This document shows, piece after piece, positions 1 through 12,232 of a DNA stretch of 64,000 bases. Positions within the stretch are counted from its first letter, which is position 1. Each line of letters starts with the position of its first letter. Source of the stretch: Lepeophtheirus salmonis (lineage: Eukaryota; Arthropoda; Copepoda; Siphonostomatoida; Caligidae); contig NC_052135.2 in the NCBI RefSeq assembly GCF_016086655.4, positions 71,645,702 to 71,709,701 on the forward strand. The letters run 5' to 3'. The notes under the pieces were generated by a model that was given only the letters and a program-made list of their open reading frames with translations, did not search any database and had not been told where the DNA came from. Position numbers and translations under genes: made by a program.

Positions 1-300
1 TTACTTTTTCAAGTACAATGACGTTATACGAAGTTTAAACAGAGATAGCTCTGATTAATTTTGATTCCGTCGTCTCTTATATGTATACAGTATTTGTTCG
101 AGAACTTTTCGTGTAATGACTGTTGATTTATAAATAAAAAAGGTCGTTCATAAAATATGAGACAAAAAAAATGGGTCCATAAATTGAGGTAAAAAAAATC
201 CGTCCATAAAGTGATATCAAATCAAAAGGAGACCAAAAAACAATCGGTCCACGGTCTTAGACTGCCCTGGGGACCAAAAAATCGTTCTAGAAAAAATCAC
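1..300. repeat. R4 dispersed repeat, partial copy at window edge
   Basis: Positions about 8-185 align by eye, with indels, to 57395-57603: both carry ATGACGTTAT-GAAGTTTAAAC, then CGTCTCTTATAT, then a poly-A-interrupted stretch with CATAAAATATGA. The rest (200-290) is rich in GGTCC/GGACC, as in the other R4 copy. No coding content is visible. The window cuts the left end, so total length is unknown. Confidence 0.7.
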
Positions 301-329
301 TTAAGAGATAACTGAAAAAAAAAATTGAC

Positions 330-640
330 TATGAGTCCATGTAAATGGCGTACCACACTGTGAGGATAACAGCTAAGAGCAAAAATTTGGATGAATGGTG
401 CACCAGATATTCCTCTTCAAGACATTCTAAACTATAAAGTCCAGGAGGTTGATGTCAGGACTGGAGGAGGGCCACATGGAGGTGGTTCATAAGTCAGCCA
501 TATTCTTGCTAAACAAATATTGGATCTTCTTGGCTGTCGGGGCCTGTTATGGACTTTTTCATGTTGTAGGCAGTCCAGATGGAGATGCAAATTGTATCAG
601 CAGCCTTCACAAGAGGAGATACCTTACGTGTTGCCTTTGT
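330..640 (-). pseudogene. Tc1/mariner-superfamily transposase fragment (C-terminal half)
   Basis: Read on the minus strand, 477-427 encodes MWPSSSPDINLLDFIV, the WPPSSPDLNPLDYxxW block around the third catalytic acidic residue; the Asp codon lies at 441-439. Just upstream, KKIQYLFSKNMADL matches the helix before that block. Stops interrupt both parts, and the first and second catalytic Asp are not recognisable. The family cuts and pastes at TA sites. This copy is dead and its ends were not found. Two short overlapping forward-strand ORFs here (449-764) are antisense shadows. Confidence 0.7.
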
Positions 641-894
641 TGTACTTGCTTACACATTTTTAAAAATAAGATATGGAATGAAAACAAAGCTTGTTTATTT
701 TTTAGCTGTTGCTTGGTTGTGTAATGAATCTTTGTATTTAAAAATAATGAGGATAAAATCGTAATGAAATGTTACTCTAAGTTTTGGGTTCCAACATTGT
801 AAATTTTACTCTTTCCATGGAGTGATTCCTAGTAATGCACATATGTAATGCCCGTATGTAAAAATAGGAATACTGTTTGGGAAGAGAGCAGGTT

Positions 895-1070
895 AGATGC
901 AATGGCGTATCATTAGATCAGCCGTTAGTAGCCGTGAGAGGAAGGGAATAAACATCAACCCCACTCCGTTTATAGCAAGGAAATATAGGACGAAATGTGG
1001 ATCCTGAACTCTACTCTAAATCCAACAAAGACTTAAAGTTATAAATCTACAACAAGTCTTCGGTACTACT
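895..1070 (+). repeat. R1 dispersed repeat, copy 1
   Basis: Shares with the other R1 copies the order GCGTATCATTAGATCAGC, ACCCCACTCCGT, AGCAAGGAAATATA, GATCCTGAACTCTACTCT and CCAACAAAGACTTAAAG. No terminal inverted repeats or coding potential are visible. The class is unknown; a SINE or a non-autonomous DNA element would both fit. Confidence 0.75.
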
Positions 1071-1072
1071 CT

Positions 1073-1457
1073 TTGCCATATGATTCTGAGTCATACGTTT
1101 TCTTTCTCATACTTTTATTTTACCATGTTTTAGGGATGAGCTATTTCATCAGCTATTTAGATCAAAGGAAAATTAACCTCCCCGTCAAAAAAGAACTGAA
1201 TGTTCTCAAAAGTTCGCGTCTGTCTTCAGCAGAGAAATGGCTTAACTACCGGATTATTTTTGATACCCTAGAGGTAAGAGCTAATCTTTTATCAAAGAAA
1301 AACAATTTAGTGTTCTTTCTGTCGAATCAGTGATGAATCATGGGACCATTTTATATTTGATTGCACCACATATGGACCTTTGTACCAAGCCGTTGGAAAT
1401 CTTCTAAAAGAACATTACGACTATTATTTGAAAAGAAACCATTTTATACCCTCTTAG
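1073..1457 (+). pseudogene. LINE-like ORF2 C-terminal fragment with CCHC knuckle
   Basis: A forward frame (1073-1333) ends after a basic segment containing VRANLLSKKNNLVF. One frame over, starting at 1311, the sequence reads CSFCRISDESWDHFIFDC, a C-x2-C-x9-H-x4-C knuckle like those ending many non-LTR retrotransposon ORF2 proteins. It continues open to a stop at 1455-1457. A single frameshift near 1310 joins the two. No reverse transcriptase or endonuclease part is present, so this would be a 5'-truncated or decayed copy. The knuckle is clear, but the family call rests on that motif and the preceding block only. Confidence 0.45.
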
Positions 1458-1889
1458 AGTGGAAATGAAGTAAAAATTATAAACTCCATTATCATAAAAG
1501 TACACCAGATTTTATGCGGAAAGCGGAGCTCCTCGGACCATGCCCTTTTCGGCGTATTATCTGTTGTAAAGCTACATATATATGCTTTAAAAAATATGTA
1601 ATGTTTTTAACTGCTTTTATTTCAACAAATTTTCTATTTTTAGATATATTTTTAGACTGTGTATTGGTTCTATATTTTTGTTGAACGGTTTAGATAGTGT
1701 TATGTTCCTTGACCTTTTGATATTCTACTATAAGTATATATCTGTTTATGGGATTCTAGTTAAAGATGTACTTATTTTGCAGTCCAATTCTTATTAAATA
1801 TTTATATTTTTGTTGTTTCTGATACTTTGATTTTAAAATATGAAATATAGATGCGCCTACTGGCCAAGGAAAAAAATATTTTCGAGATA
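1458..1889. other. AT-rich stretch without recognisable feature
   Basis: Low-complexity AT-rich sequence. I see no coding signal, terminal repeat or match to the recurrent families. Confidence 0.5.
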
Positions 1890-2060
1890 AATAGCTTAGC
1901 TGTGATGATGTTTTATTTGATCAACTGTAATTATCTATTAGATGAAATAAACATACACCAACCCCACTTTGTATCTAGCATGGATATATACTGGAATTAC
2001 TCCAATGTCGATCCTTAATTCGACTCCAAGCCCAACAAAAACTTTCACTTAGAACGCCTT
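1890..2060 (+). repeat. R1 dispersed repeat, copy 2
   Basis: Contains AGCTTAGCTGTGATGATG, CCAACCCCACTTTGTATC, TACTCCAATGTCGATCC and CCAACAAAAACTTTCACTT in the R1 order. It lies about 820 bp from copy 1 in the same orientation. Confidence 0.75.
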
Positions 2061-2412
2061 AGCACACCTTCATTGTTACTAGATCTGTCTTTCATGGGCA
2101 CACGCACTAGTTATTACCTTATACTTAGATATTCTGAGATCAATAATTTATATACATAAAGCAAAGTTTATCTTAATGTTTGAATATATAAATGTAGGTA
2201 AGAATGAAAAAAAGTTGTTTTTTATATAAAAAATAAAAATGGATTCATATTAATGTAATCATGCAGGCGTTTTGCATTTATCATCGAGCATATTTAGCTA
2301 AGGCGAAGCCAAGTAGCTAAAGTACTTCCTAGGTCATCCGTCATAATGTTATATTATTATTTTTTTCCAGCTCTTATTATTATTATTGTTGGTATGGGTT
2401 TATTTTTACATC

Positions 2413-2455
2413 TGCTGGAATACATCATAACTTGCTGGAATACATCATAACTTGC
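2413..2455. repeat. Perfect 20-bp tandem duplication
   Basis: The unit TGCTGGAATACATCATAACT occurs twice back to back (2413-2432 and 2433-2452), followed by TGC that starts a third. Lack of divergence suggests a recent slippage or repair event. Confidence 0.95.
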
Positions 2456-2679
2456 ACTTCACAAATGATGGATGCCTCCACCTTAAAAGCCCTGGGAAGA
2501 ATCGGATCGGTGGCCACTACCCAATCAGTTTCTGACGTCGATACTTGTAGTTTTTTTTTTACAATTTTACTTGATGCATCCTTACCAAAGGATTCGCCTT
2601 ATTACAATCGTAGAAAATATGTGCTGACGTTTCTATTTTCTTGCTACAGAATGTGCCGTTCATATTCTCATCCTCGACA

Positions 2680-3075
2680 CATAAGTAGTATTGTATCGAT
2701 CCTTATTTATTCGGTCCATTTCAGTCATAGAATCCGTCCTATCAGTCATTCGGACTGTCTGTCATTAGAAATTTTACTAAAGATATGGACGGTCTAAGCA
2801 ATATAAGATATATGAAATATACATTAAGATTATTGCACATATCTTGCCAAAAATAATCGTGTTTTTTTTCATTTTAACAAAATATATATATACATAATAT
2901 AATTTATTTTATTATATCGTAGAATAATTAAAAAAAAATAAAGGAAAAAACGTTCAAGGACGTCCCGCGTGATCGGTTTTACATTCTTTAAGGACCAACA
3001 AGTTGGACTTGACTAGACGGAGATCTTCGGTCCTAAATAAAGACCTACACAACACTACGTATACGTATGTAGTAG
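2680..3075. repeat. R3 palindromic MITE-like repeat, copy 1
   Basis: The left end (about 2690) reads GTAGTATTGTATCGATCC then TTATTTATTCGGTCC. The reverse complement of the right end (about 3065) reads GTAGTGTTGTGTAGGTC then TTTATTTAGGACC. These are imperfect inverted termini about 30 bp long around an AT-rich core. No coding content is visible. An ORF at 2432-2797 only overlaps it. Confidence 0.65.
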
Positions 3076-6000
3076 ATATTTGTGAATGTGGACGTGAAAA
3101 ACGGTGAGTCAGAATGATGACTTTTATAGGGATTGATTTTTTATATTATTATAGGAAAGTTTGTCTTTTATTCGACCCCTAATTAGTTTGGGCAATGCTG
3201 TGTACTATTGTAGTTCAATAATTATGATAACTATCATTTTAATAACATCATTATGTGAAGTTTTATATCCGAAGTAAGCTTCCAAATAAAAATATGAATG
3301 AATTTGTAAAAATCTTTTTATTATAATATAATTTCTATGTGCTGATGTGAAAAACCATAGTTTTGTTTGCTTATTTTGGCTGAGAAAAATAAGCAATTTA
3401 TAAACAGAAAAAGCTGCTCTCAATTTCAAGACATATTTTGTACAACTCTGGTTATTCTTACAGGTTAGAGAGGGAAAAAGGCATAAACTTAATTGAGATA
3501 AAGTCTTGTCTTGAGGAAGGGCCGAAGAACACTTCTAATATTTTTCATAAATCTTAGAAATTACATCTATTGTCGAGTGAAGGAGTTATTGATCCTAATA
3601 TTGGATAATTGCTTCACGTATATTAATTGGAATCCTTATAATTGATAAAAAAATGTATTATGACTCATTCTATAGAAAAATTTATAAAACATAATTTTGA
3701 CCTATTAAAGGGTAAAATTGTCGTTGATTAGAAAATTATTCAGGAATAGTGTAACAAAACTCTAAACATTTGATCAGATTTTGTGATATTAATACAGCCC
3801 ACTCAATAAAAAAATGAAATCGACTCAGTTTTTTTTTTTTCATTAGAAAATCGGTTCACTATGCCAATAGACTCAACACGAAGATTATTTATGCAAAGCT
3901 AAATGTTTGAATTAGTTGGCATTTTCATTTTTAGCCATTTTTTTCGTAAATTAATTAATTTTCAGTTGAGTAATCCTTGCAATGTACTCATCAATCGTGA
4001 TTTGCATAAATATGTAGGTTATTCAAACATGAATTACGTCATATGTATGTAATAAACTGAAACAATTCAATAAATGAATTGGGAGGGCTACAAGGACTAT
4101 CATCATTACATATAAGTTTTTTTTAATTTTTTTGAAAAAGGATTGGTTCATTGACAAAAATAATTGTAATTTTTTCTTTGAATGTATTTTTTTTTCTTCT
4201 TTAAAATAATGAAATAAAGTAGTAAGGTCAGTCTATATAGATATTATATTTTTTTCTTTCCATGAATTACAATTTATTTATCAAAGAGACCTACAATGCA
4301 ATAAGAGTCATAACAACTAAATTTTTTATGCATGAGTGGATTAAATTGATACATGATAATTTTTGTAGGAAAATATTTTATTAAACAACACTATAAATTA
4401 CAGCGATTTGATTTTCACTTTTTTTCGAATTTTGGTTACGGCTAGTGCAGAATTGTTGTATGGTATCGGCTGCTAAATACCCTTTCCTTGAAAGTCCCCA
4501 ATGCTCATGACAAGTCCTGGATCCTGGCGGCAAAAGAAGTGAAATTATATTCATTGGACTCACTCCAACATAAGATGTTACTAATGTCAATCCTCAGAAG
4601 TCTTAGAATTTCTACCCGGACTCTTGATTGCTACTATTTATTTTGGTTTCAATTATTTTTATTTAGTAACTTTTATAAGTGTGTTTTATTAAGGATGTTT
4701 TTTTATGCACTTTGTTTTTATTTTATTTTATCTTAAATCAATGACAATTAACTTCCCCAACTAGAATACACGGTTTTTTTTTTGTTTTGTTTTTTCATTT
4801 GACCTTTTCGAAATTTCTTATATGAAGAAATAACTTTAAACTATAATGTTTATTTATGTATATTTTTTTACGTAATTGCTTTGTACATATAAAAAAACAG
4901 TGAACAAAAAAAAATCTCTCTTTTTTCTCCATAGAATAGCTTTAGAAAAAAACAACTTTATTAATATTAATTAGAGGTTAGAATGAAGTATCTGATATTT
5001 TATATGCAAAATAATGATAAAAGCCAAATTTTAATCATAAATCATTAGATTAATTGTCTATTGTCTCCAATTAAACTTTGATCTAGATGTCCTAATGTTG
5101 TTTGATTAAACGACCTCTTACAAATAAGTTTGTGGGAAGTCAAAAAGGGCTTCCTAACTGTCTAGTTGTCCGAATGACGTGAGTCGATCAGACTTGTAAC
5201 TAATCTTTAATTTTTTAGCCTGGTATCACAAAATAATAAACTGTCAATTTAAATTAACAGAAATGACTTTAGTAATGTCAACTTTTAAAAACTTTTTGTA
5301 TCTAAGATAGTTTCACATTTTACATTGAAACAGTTTGCGAGGGAAAATATTTTTTTATATGAACAAAAAAATTCGCAAAAATGAGTAAATATAACTTTTA
5401 TTGTTTTTATACTTTATAGTTAAAGTGTGTCATTTTTCCATTTCAAATAAAACCCTGAAATATGATGGTTTCGAATATATAAACGGCATTTTCTCATGGT
5501 TAAATGATTGCACATAAAATATAAGGACATATTTACAAAAACTTTATAAAGTTTTTGGCAAATGAATTAATTATGTTTTATGTCGATTATTGATATTTTC
5601 TTATTTCAAAGTTGACTCAACTCTATAAAAACGGTAGAAATACTCAAAATATTCCATTCAAATATCATTGAACACTAAATTTAATACGAAATAACGGATT
5701 GAAGATTTGTTATCAGCGTGTCAAGTAATATTATAATTATTTATGGATTTTAAAATATTTTTTGTTTTTGTGCCGATTATATCAATTAAGTTGCAAGCTT
5801 TTTTAAGCTGTTCTTGCCAATTTTAACTACAGAAAAATGCAATAATTTATTTTGTGTAAAAGTTCAAAAATACGTCATTAGGAAATTGATGTTTTTGAAA
5901 AAAGTTATTTAGTCGTAACCTTAATGACCATCAATATTTTTGAAACATTTATAAAATGAAACACCGATGGGGAAAAAATAGGTTAGATGCAAGGTATTCA

Positions 6001-6591
6001 TTCTTTTGTGTCCACAACTCTGATGGATTACTTTTGATTGATACAGTTTGGTTTGTTATCTTGTTAGACACGGCTAGAGTGAAAAAAATATTTTCTTATA
6101 ATAGACATTTTAATACAAAAATATTTTATTGCAGTCACAATGCCGGACAGGTTTCTGAGAATGTTTTTGGAGGGGCTTGAAGCCCCAAAAATCATGACAT
6201 TTTTGACGTTACCTCCAAAAAATTATAATACCAGGAAGACGGATATCTAAATTTCTTTTTAAAGTCTTTGTTTCTAAAAAGATGTCCCAAAATAAAATAC
6301 TAAAGACGCCCCTGCAATGAAATTTTTAAATACATTATTTGGCTCATTTTAAAATAATATACAAAGATAATAGTTTGAAATGTTTTATAATTTAGTCAAC
6401 TTGTATCCCGTGTATCGGGTTGTGTATTTTGCATTATTCAATCACTAGTTCCACCATAAAATTAGTTCTTTCATCACTTTCTACTTAAGTTTTTATTGAA
6501 TCTATGATTGGGCTACATAGTTGAAAAAGTTTTTATCATGCTTAAAAAAAAATCCACTAGTGCACTATTAGTGATAATGAATAATATAATA
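3076..6591. other. Long AT-rich stretch, little recognisable
   Basis: Mostly AT-rich and low complexity. I looked at the short ORF pair at 4381-4736 on both strands and the forward ORF at 5956-6180 and recognise neither. The only structure is a perfect 7-bp-arm palindrome GGGGCTTGAAGCCCC at 6172-6186, followed by GACGCCCCTGCAATG at about 6305-6319. A similar GACGCTCCTGCAATA occurs at about 48651-48665, so a further low-copy repeat may lie here. Confidence 0.4.
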
Positions 6592-7643
6592 TTAGGTTAA
6601 GTAAAAAGTTCTGAGTGTTTTTCGATGTGTCACGATTAATACATTGCGTAAAAAAACCTAAAGTTATGCTTAAAAGTTAAGCGTACACCTTAAAAAAGTT
6701 CATTTACAGCTCTGTGTTTGGTGAAGCAAGTTGTGTGATACAGCTCATTCCAAAATGGAGGTAAAAAAGAGAGAATTCGATACATTCTTTGGTATCTCTT
6801 CGACCAAGGGTAAAAGCCAGAATAGATGGTCAAAACAATTTGTGCTATTTATGGACCCAATACAGTATAAAAAGCATTGGTTCCATAGCTCAATGTATGG
6901 GAGCCACACGAATTGACCCAAAGGAATCTTTTGGATATAATTGATGATCGTGACTCTTTCCTGAAGTCTATCCATTTTTGAAGGGTATTGTGACTGTCAA
7001 TGCCAACTTAGTCATAAATGAGAACAAAAGCCGAAAAAGATTGTGTTCAAAGCACAGTGAACCAGCTCAAACGATTTCCAAGGCCAGATTAATGGCCTAG
7101 AAGGTTATCCGTTGTGTTTTGTGGGTTGGAAAGAAATCCTCTGCTATGCTGCTCCCATCGTGTGAAACACTCAATTCTTACTTATATTATCAACAATTGA
7201 CCAGATTGAAGGAGGTGATCGACCAGAAGTGACCAAAATTGGCCAAAAGTCAGGGTGTTGTATTTCATCAAGAAAACGGCAGGAAACACACATCTTTAAC
7301 GACGCACCAGAAGCTTAGAGAGCTTGAAATGGGAGGTTTTATTACAAATGGCGTATAGACCATACCTGGCACCAAGTTATTATCATCTTTTTACGCATTT
7401 GCCAAATTTTCTTGATGGTACAAAACTGGCTTCAAGGAGAGAGTTGTGAAAATGAGCTGGTTAAGTTTTTTACCCATGCGATGAAGACTTCCTTAATCGC
7501 AGAATTATGAAATTGCCTTCAAAATAGACAAAAGTTATCCAACAAAAAAGAGCACATTTAATCAAAATCGGATAATCCTAATTATGTTCATTTTATTGTC
7601 AAAATAAAGCGGGGAAATCCTCAAAATTCTTTACTTGCCCTAT
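6592..7643 (+). pseudogene. Full-span mariner (cecropia-like) fossil
   Basis: The 5' end TTAGGTTAAGTAAAAAGTTC, preceded by TA, matches the reverse complement of the 3' end (ATAGGGCAAGTAAAGAATTT). The start codon lies at 6755-6757 (MEVKKREFDTFF). An ICAIYGPNTV block follows, then PHELTQRNLLD (about 6905), SEPAQTISKA (about 7065), LYYQQLTRLKEVIDQK (about 7180-7220) and HTSLTTHQKLRELE. These follow the order of cecropia-group mariner transposases. Part of the DNA-binding region is deleted between the ICAIYG and PHELT blocks. The second catalytic Asp (HQDN) is Glu here (codon 7272-7274), and the PPYSPDLAPSDY block is scrambled. The copy is non-functional. Confidence 0.88.
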
Positions 7644-9146
7644 TATTATGTGTAAGACTTCCTTAAAATGTATTAATTCTTTCACAAAAAACAGTAAATT
7701 AGGTACTTAAGTTTCGGGGAATTTATTATTTACCAACTAGATCTCAATATTTCCCTGTATCCTCGTTTAAATAAAATTTCCTGAGAAATGAAAAAACCTA
7801 CTCCTTCACACCCATTTTATAAGTTGAATACGTACACGTTACTATTTATGAAAGATGATAAAATTACTTAATCAATTAATTTCCTTGAACATTTCTTATG
7901 AATTCGTATATTCTGTATTTATCAACACGACCCCGCCCTTTAAAACAGTGTGTATGTATGTCTGAATGTACATATTCACACGTTTATCAAAATGGCAAAA
8001 TTCTTCCTTATACGTTTATATGTACGATAGAGTGGTCCATATATTTGTGTTTTTGTATTCAAATGTTGGAGAAGCATATTCCAAAAATATAAGTCTCATA
8101 AAAAAAAAAAATGAAGAATAGCCATTTTAATAACACTCATTAACAAAGTTTCAACCTTTTTTGACCTTCGATTGAGATGTTGTGTTCTTGATGAATTCTG
8201 AAGGCAAGAAATAAATAAATGACCTTTAAAACAAAACAAAAATGCTTTCGTGACGGGCGAAGATTTGGTTGCAAAAATATTTATTGTTAAGAAAATATTT
8301 CCGAATTCCAAATTTATAAATAATTTCTATATTTTTTTTTTGTGAATCGGAGAAAAAGTCTTTTAATTTAATTTATTGACGTAAATTGACTTTTTTTTTA
8401 TAAATCTGACAAATTTCTACTATAATTTAACGTCAAATGAGGACAAAGAACTTTATAATTAATATAGTTCATAAAAAACAAAAATAAATTATGTATATTA
8501 AAAAGTTATTTAAGATTTTTGTTTAAAAAATATATAATATGGTTATAGTATATAAAATTTTCCTTTCTGTAGAACACAAAAGTATAAATTTTGGGCAATA
8601 AAAGTTACTTTCAAATTTTTTGATGTAAAATATTTGTAAGAACACAACATCTCAATTCATAGCGGGGAATAAATTTATTAATTTAGTTTTAGAAGGTTGT
8701 GCCTCGCTTTTGAAGTTTCTAAATTTCACAATCATTTACAAAAAAATAGCATTTGAACCTAAAAAGAGTCAATAAATGTCCAAATGGAGTATTTTATAAT
8801 AAAATACCTATTTTATACAAATAAATAATGTTTCAAAATATTTTTAATATCATTTTATCAAACAAAAGATCTCCATTTTTTATTACTATATGTTTTAAGG
8901 TTACGCCGACGGGATAGCCACTTCCCTCTTAAGCCAAATAAATGCAGCAACCAATGTAGCATATACTCCTAAGCATAGACGTACCGGAGCTCCAACATCA
9001 GGGACGTCACAGTCTATTTTAAGCCTGACGGCCATTGTAGCCCAACAATATGTTTTTGCTATGTTCTCTTAATTTTTTTCCATCCCTTTTCCGCCCTTTT
9101 TTCCTTTTGAAAATGAGACCCACACCAGGGACGTCATTTGAGGTCC
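7644..9146. other. AT-rich stretch with a GACGTC-rich patch
   Basis: No coding signal is visible. ORFs at 7898-8092 and 8096-8311 have biased low-complexity composition and no recognised motif. From 8999 to 9146 the sequence becomes less AT-rich and contains repeated GGGACGTCA elements next to the following R3 copy. Confidence 0.4.
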
Positions 9147-9557
9147 CTGACGTCCATTGCTGTGTGGGTCCTTATTTATACGGTCCAGTCCAGTATTAGG
9201 ACTAGTCCTATTGGTACTTAGGACCGCCATTCCTTGGGACTCGTCCTGAAGACTTTCGGCCCTTCGAATTAGTCAAAAGAATACCGATGGTTTTTCTAAG
9301 ATTATGCACATATCTTGCAAAAAATATTACATTTTTTCTTTATAACACAATATAATACGAACATATTATATTTTTGTTATATAATTTCTTTTATTAAATA
9401 ACGTAATAATTTAAAATGGCAAAACCACCCTCATTGACGTCACAAAGGATCTATTTTTCCTTCTATAAGTACCAACAAGTGAGATTGGATGGGACCGGAC
9501 TTTGTCTGCGGTCGTTAGTCCTAAATGTGGACCCACACAGTACTACTGACGTCCATT
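9147..9557. repeat. R3 MITE-like repeat, copy 2, bracketed by direct repeats
   Basis: A 12-bp direct repeat CTGACGTCCATT occurs at 9147-9158 and 9546-9557. Inside it the left end reads GCTGTGTGGGTCCTTATTTA. The reverse complement of the right end reads ACTGTGTGGGTCCACATTTA. Thus a 387-bp palindromic-ended element is flanked by what look like target-site duplications or ancient repeat ends. The core contains the same TTATGCACATATCTTGC stretch as copy 1 (2832 versus about 9302), confirming one family. Confidence 0.8.
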
Positions 9558-11489
9558 CCGGTAAGTCTATGCCCTTCAGACTCGGATTTACTTTCATCTA
9601 TTAAGATTGACTAATATCAAGAATTTATTAAATTAAAACAAAACAATAAAATACTCTATAACCGATACAAAAAACCTCAATAAAGTAGTCAGTTTTCTTT
9701 AAAAAAAAAAAGTTATGATGTTACACAAAGTATTAAAGGAATAAATATTGCGCACCACGCGTGCTATACTAATATTTTATATATCCTCTATTTGGCAGAA
9801 ATTATATTTAAACTTTTGGAAGACCGTTTATTAATCTATAATATTTATTAAGTATAATCTCATCCAATTTAAAGTTTGAGCTATATTTGTCAATATTTAG
9901 AGGTTCTGCATTGACGTGAAAGTTTCTAAATTTTATAATTTTTACAAACTAAAAAAAAAAATTTTTAATTTTAAAAATTGTCAATGTAAGTCAAAATAGA
10001 GAAATTAATACAAATTATATCTTCTTTTTGAGGAATATGCATTATTTTAAAAGGTTTTATATAACTTTCCAATAAAATAAACATATACATACATTTTTTG
10101 TCCTATAGGTTTGACCGAAGATTTAAATGCTTTAAAAAAATTTATGTACAACCACTAAGCTTTGATCAATACAGGTCAAACTATGTATTTTTTCATTTTT
10201 AATCAAAGGGAACCTATTTTGACTATGTCCCTCTACAATTTTGAAAAACAAAAACAAATTTAAGGGCCATTCTAAATTGAACAAAATACTTTTGAAAGTA
10301 AAAAATATATGTATATGTGTCCATATAAGCATACGTTAAAGCATGAATCAACATGTTTTACAAAGTATAATAATAATTGCATCTAATTATAGGATCTTTT
10401 ATGATCCCATGAAGGAAGGGGAAAACTACTACTTTATATTGTTGTGAATGAATCAAAACTCTTGTCGTCTCTCAATGAGAAGCTGAGATGGGAGGATCGA
10501 GTAAAAGAGTACGGAAATGAATCTTTAATTTATATATATTTTGAGTCAAGTGCTTCTAATAGAGCATAAAGCCATATATTTACATACAAAAATAAATCCT
10601 TTCAATTCCAGCATTCTGTAATTTTCTATGAAAGAAAAAAACTTAAAATTAATATCTCAAGAGGAGGAGATCTGCATTTTTAAATTATATACATGGGTGT
10701 TGGGACACGATGTTAATTATTCACCAATTGTTTTTGTCTTTGTGTGTTCACATTTTGTTTAATCTTGGTCTTTTCACAATTATCCTTTAATCCGTCTCGT
10801 AGCATTTCGTCTAGTCTTCTTTCGTTACATGTAGTCTACCCTTTGTATTTCATAGTATCTTACTAACATTTCGGTTCGCTTAGTGTAGTTTCATTTCATT
10901 AGGTCTAGTCTTCGTTACTTCATATTTCGACTGGTTACCATTTATCTCGTGTTTATTTTGGAGAGTAAAGACACATTTAGTTTATGTATAAAACGTAGGC
11001 AATGAGAGGTTTATGCGCTTTAAAAAAAAAAATATTAGAACACTTTTAAAGCTCAATTAAATACTTGTAACTTTTTGCACTTATCAAATATAATATTCTG
11101 TATTTTTCTGTAAAAATATCATATCCCATGCTATGTCATTTTCTTAGAGATAATATTTTTACAAACGTAAAAGACTGCGTTACACAATTCAAAAAATGAG
11201 TTCCTACAAAAGGCCAGTACACATCATAAGTTCGTATCTTTATATATATAGTTGTCAATTCTAAACTTTGTATCACGTGCCAGATTTTACGAAGTTGGCA
11301 AACTGAGTAATGTTTTTATATATTTTCCATGTTATCATTATTTTTTTCCATGCTCGAGAATTAAACTTATATGTATAAAGTAATCACTCGTGAGTGTGCC
11401 CATGAATGACAGAGAGTAATTTGATGATGTGATGGGAGTTATAAGTAATAGCAAAGGTGTATAAAGCATGTCCTAGAAAGTGGGGGGTC
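9558..11489. other. AT-rich stretch with a pyrimidine-rich degenerate repeat
   Basis: No gene is recognised. About 10790-10940 is T/C-rich and repeats the motif GTCTAGTCTTC (about 10811 and 10902) and related CGTTAC steps, suggesting a degenerate minisatellite. The minus-strand ORF at 10132-10332 has no recognisable motif. Confidence 0.4.
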
Positions 11490-12232
11490 TACAGGATGAC
11501 TATTTTCCAAAATTATTATTTAATTATTGACGAGAGAACATATAAATAAAAGGTAAATGATTTCAAGTGCCTGTGATCTGAATGACTCAGTGTAACAATG
11601 AGGGTTAGCTCAGCTCAGGAGTAAAAGTCTATGTTGGACTCGGAGTAGAATTGAGGATTGCCATCGCATTTATTTTTTTCTATATGCCCTGGCTATATGC
11701 CATGTTGGATTTGTGTTTACTTCATTTCCATCAAGGTTAGATGCAGCTGCTACAATAACACGTATGACAGCTAAGCTGCTTTTCTCCCGTACAATCTTTA
11801 ACTTGTCTGAGTAACAACGTTTTTTGTTTATTTTATTTTTAGATACTCAAGATACTAATCTCATAAAAATCAATAACAATAATAAAAAATATAAAATCAT
11901 GGTTTTGTGATCAAGCTAATGCCACATTTGTCCATGCATAAATAATAAAATACACAGTATAAAAAGATATAGAAAATAAAATCCAGTACGTTATCATTTT
12001 CAGGACATTCACTTCCCGTTTAGAGCATCTCTTAAAAGAGAAGCATTTGTTTTTATGATTAAATAAAATATATTTTTACATTCATAAATAATAATTCTTT
12101 ATTCACTATCATGATTGACTTTGTTGTTCTTTCTACATACAAATAGTAAATGTATATAATAAAGCAAGATGAGATGATAAGGAAACCAAATAAAGATTTA
12201 AAATGTATAATAATGTGTTTTGTCATCCTGTA
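11490..12232. mobile_element. Non-autonomous TIR element, Tc1/mariner-type ends
   Basis: TACAGGATGAC at 11490-11500 is matched by its perfect reverse complement GTCATCCTGTA at 12222-12232. The outer TA is consistent with TA target duplication of the Tc1/mariner superfamily. The 743-bp interval shows no transposase remnant. It contains an R1 copy (11590-11780, reverse). Only an 11-bp TIR core is clear, so the boundary is plausible rather than proven. Confidence 0.5.
11590..11780 (-). repeat. R1 dispersed repeat, copy 3 (reverse)
   Basis: In reverse orientation: TTGGACTCGGAGTAGAATT, GAGGATTGCCATCG, TTTACTTCATTTCC and GCAGCTGCTAC, then ATGACAGCTAAG, which are the complement of the R1 blocks in order. 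It lies inside the 11490-12232 TIR interval. Confidence 0.7.

Noticed and set aside
449..764. Two forward ORFs near the left end
   Set aside because: Antisense to the minus-strand transposase block with its third Asp at 441-439.
4381..4736. Opposing ORFs at 4381-4590 (minus) and 4488-4736 (plus)
   Set aside because: The minus-strand frame looks slightly non-random, but I could match no transposase or host domain, and the neighbouring frames add nothing.
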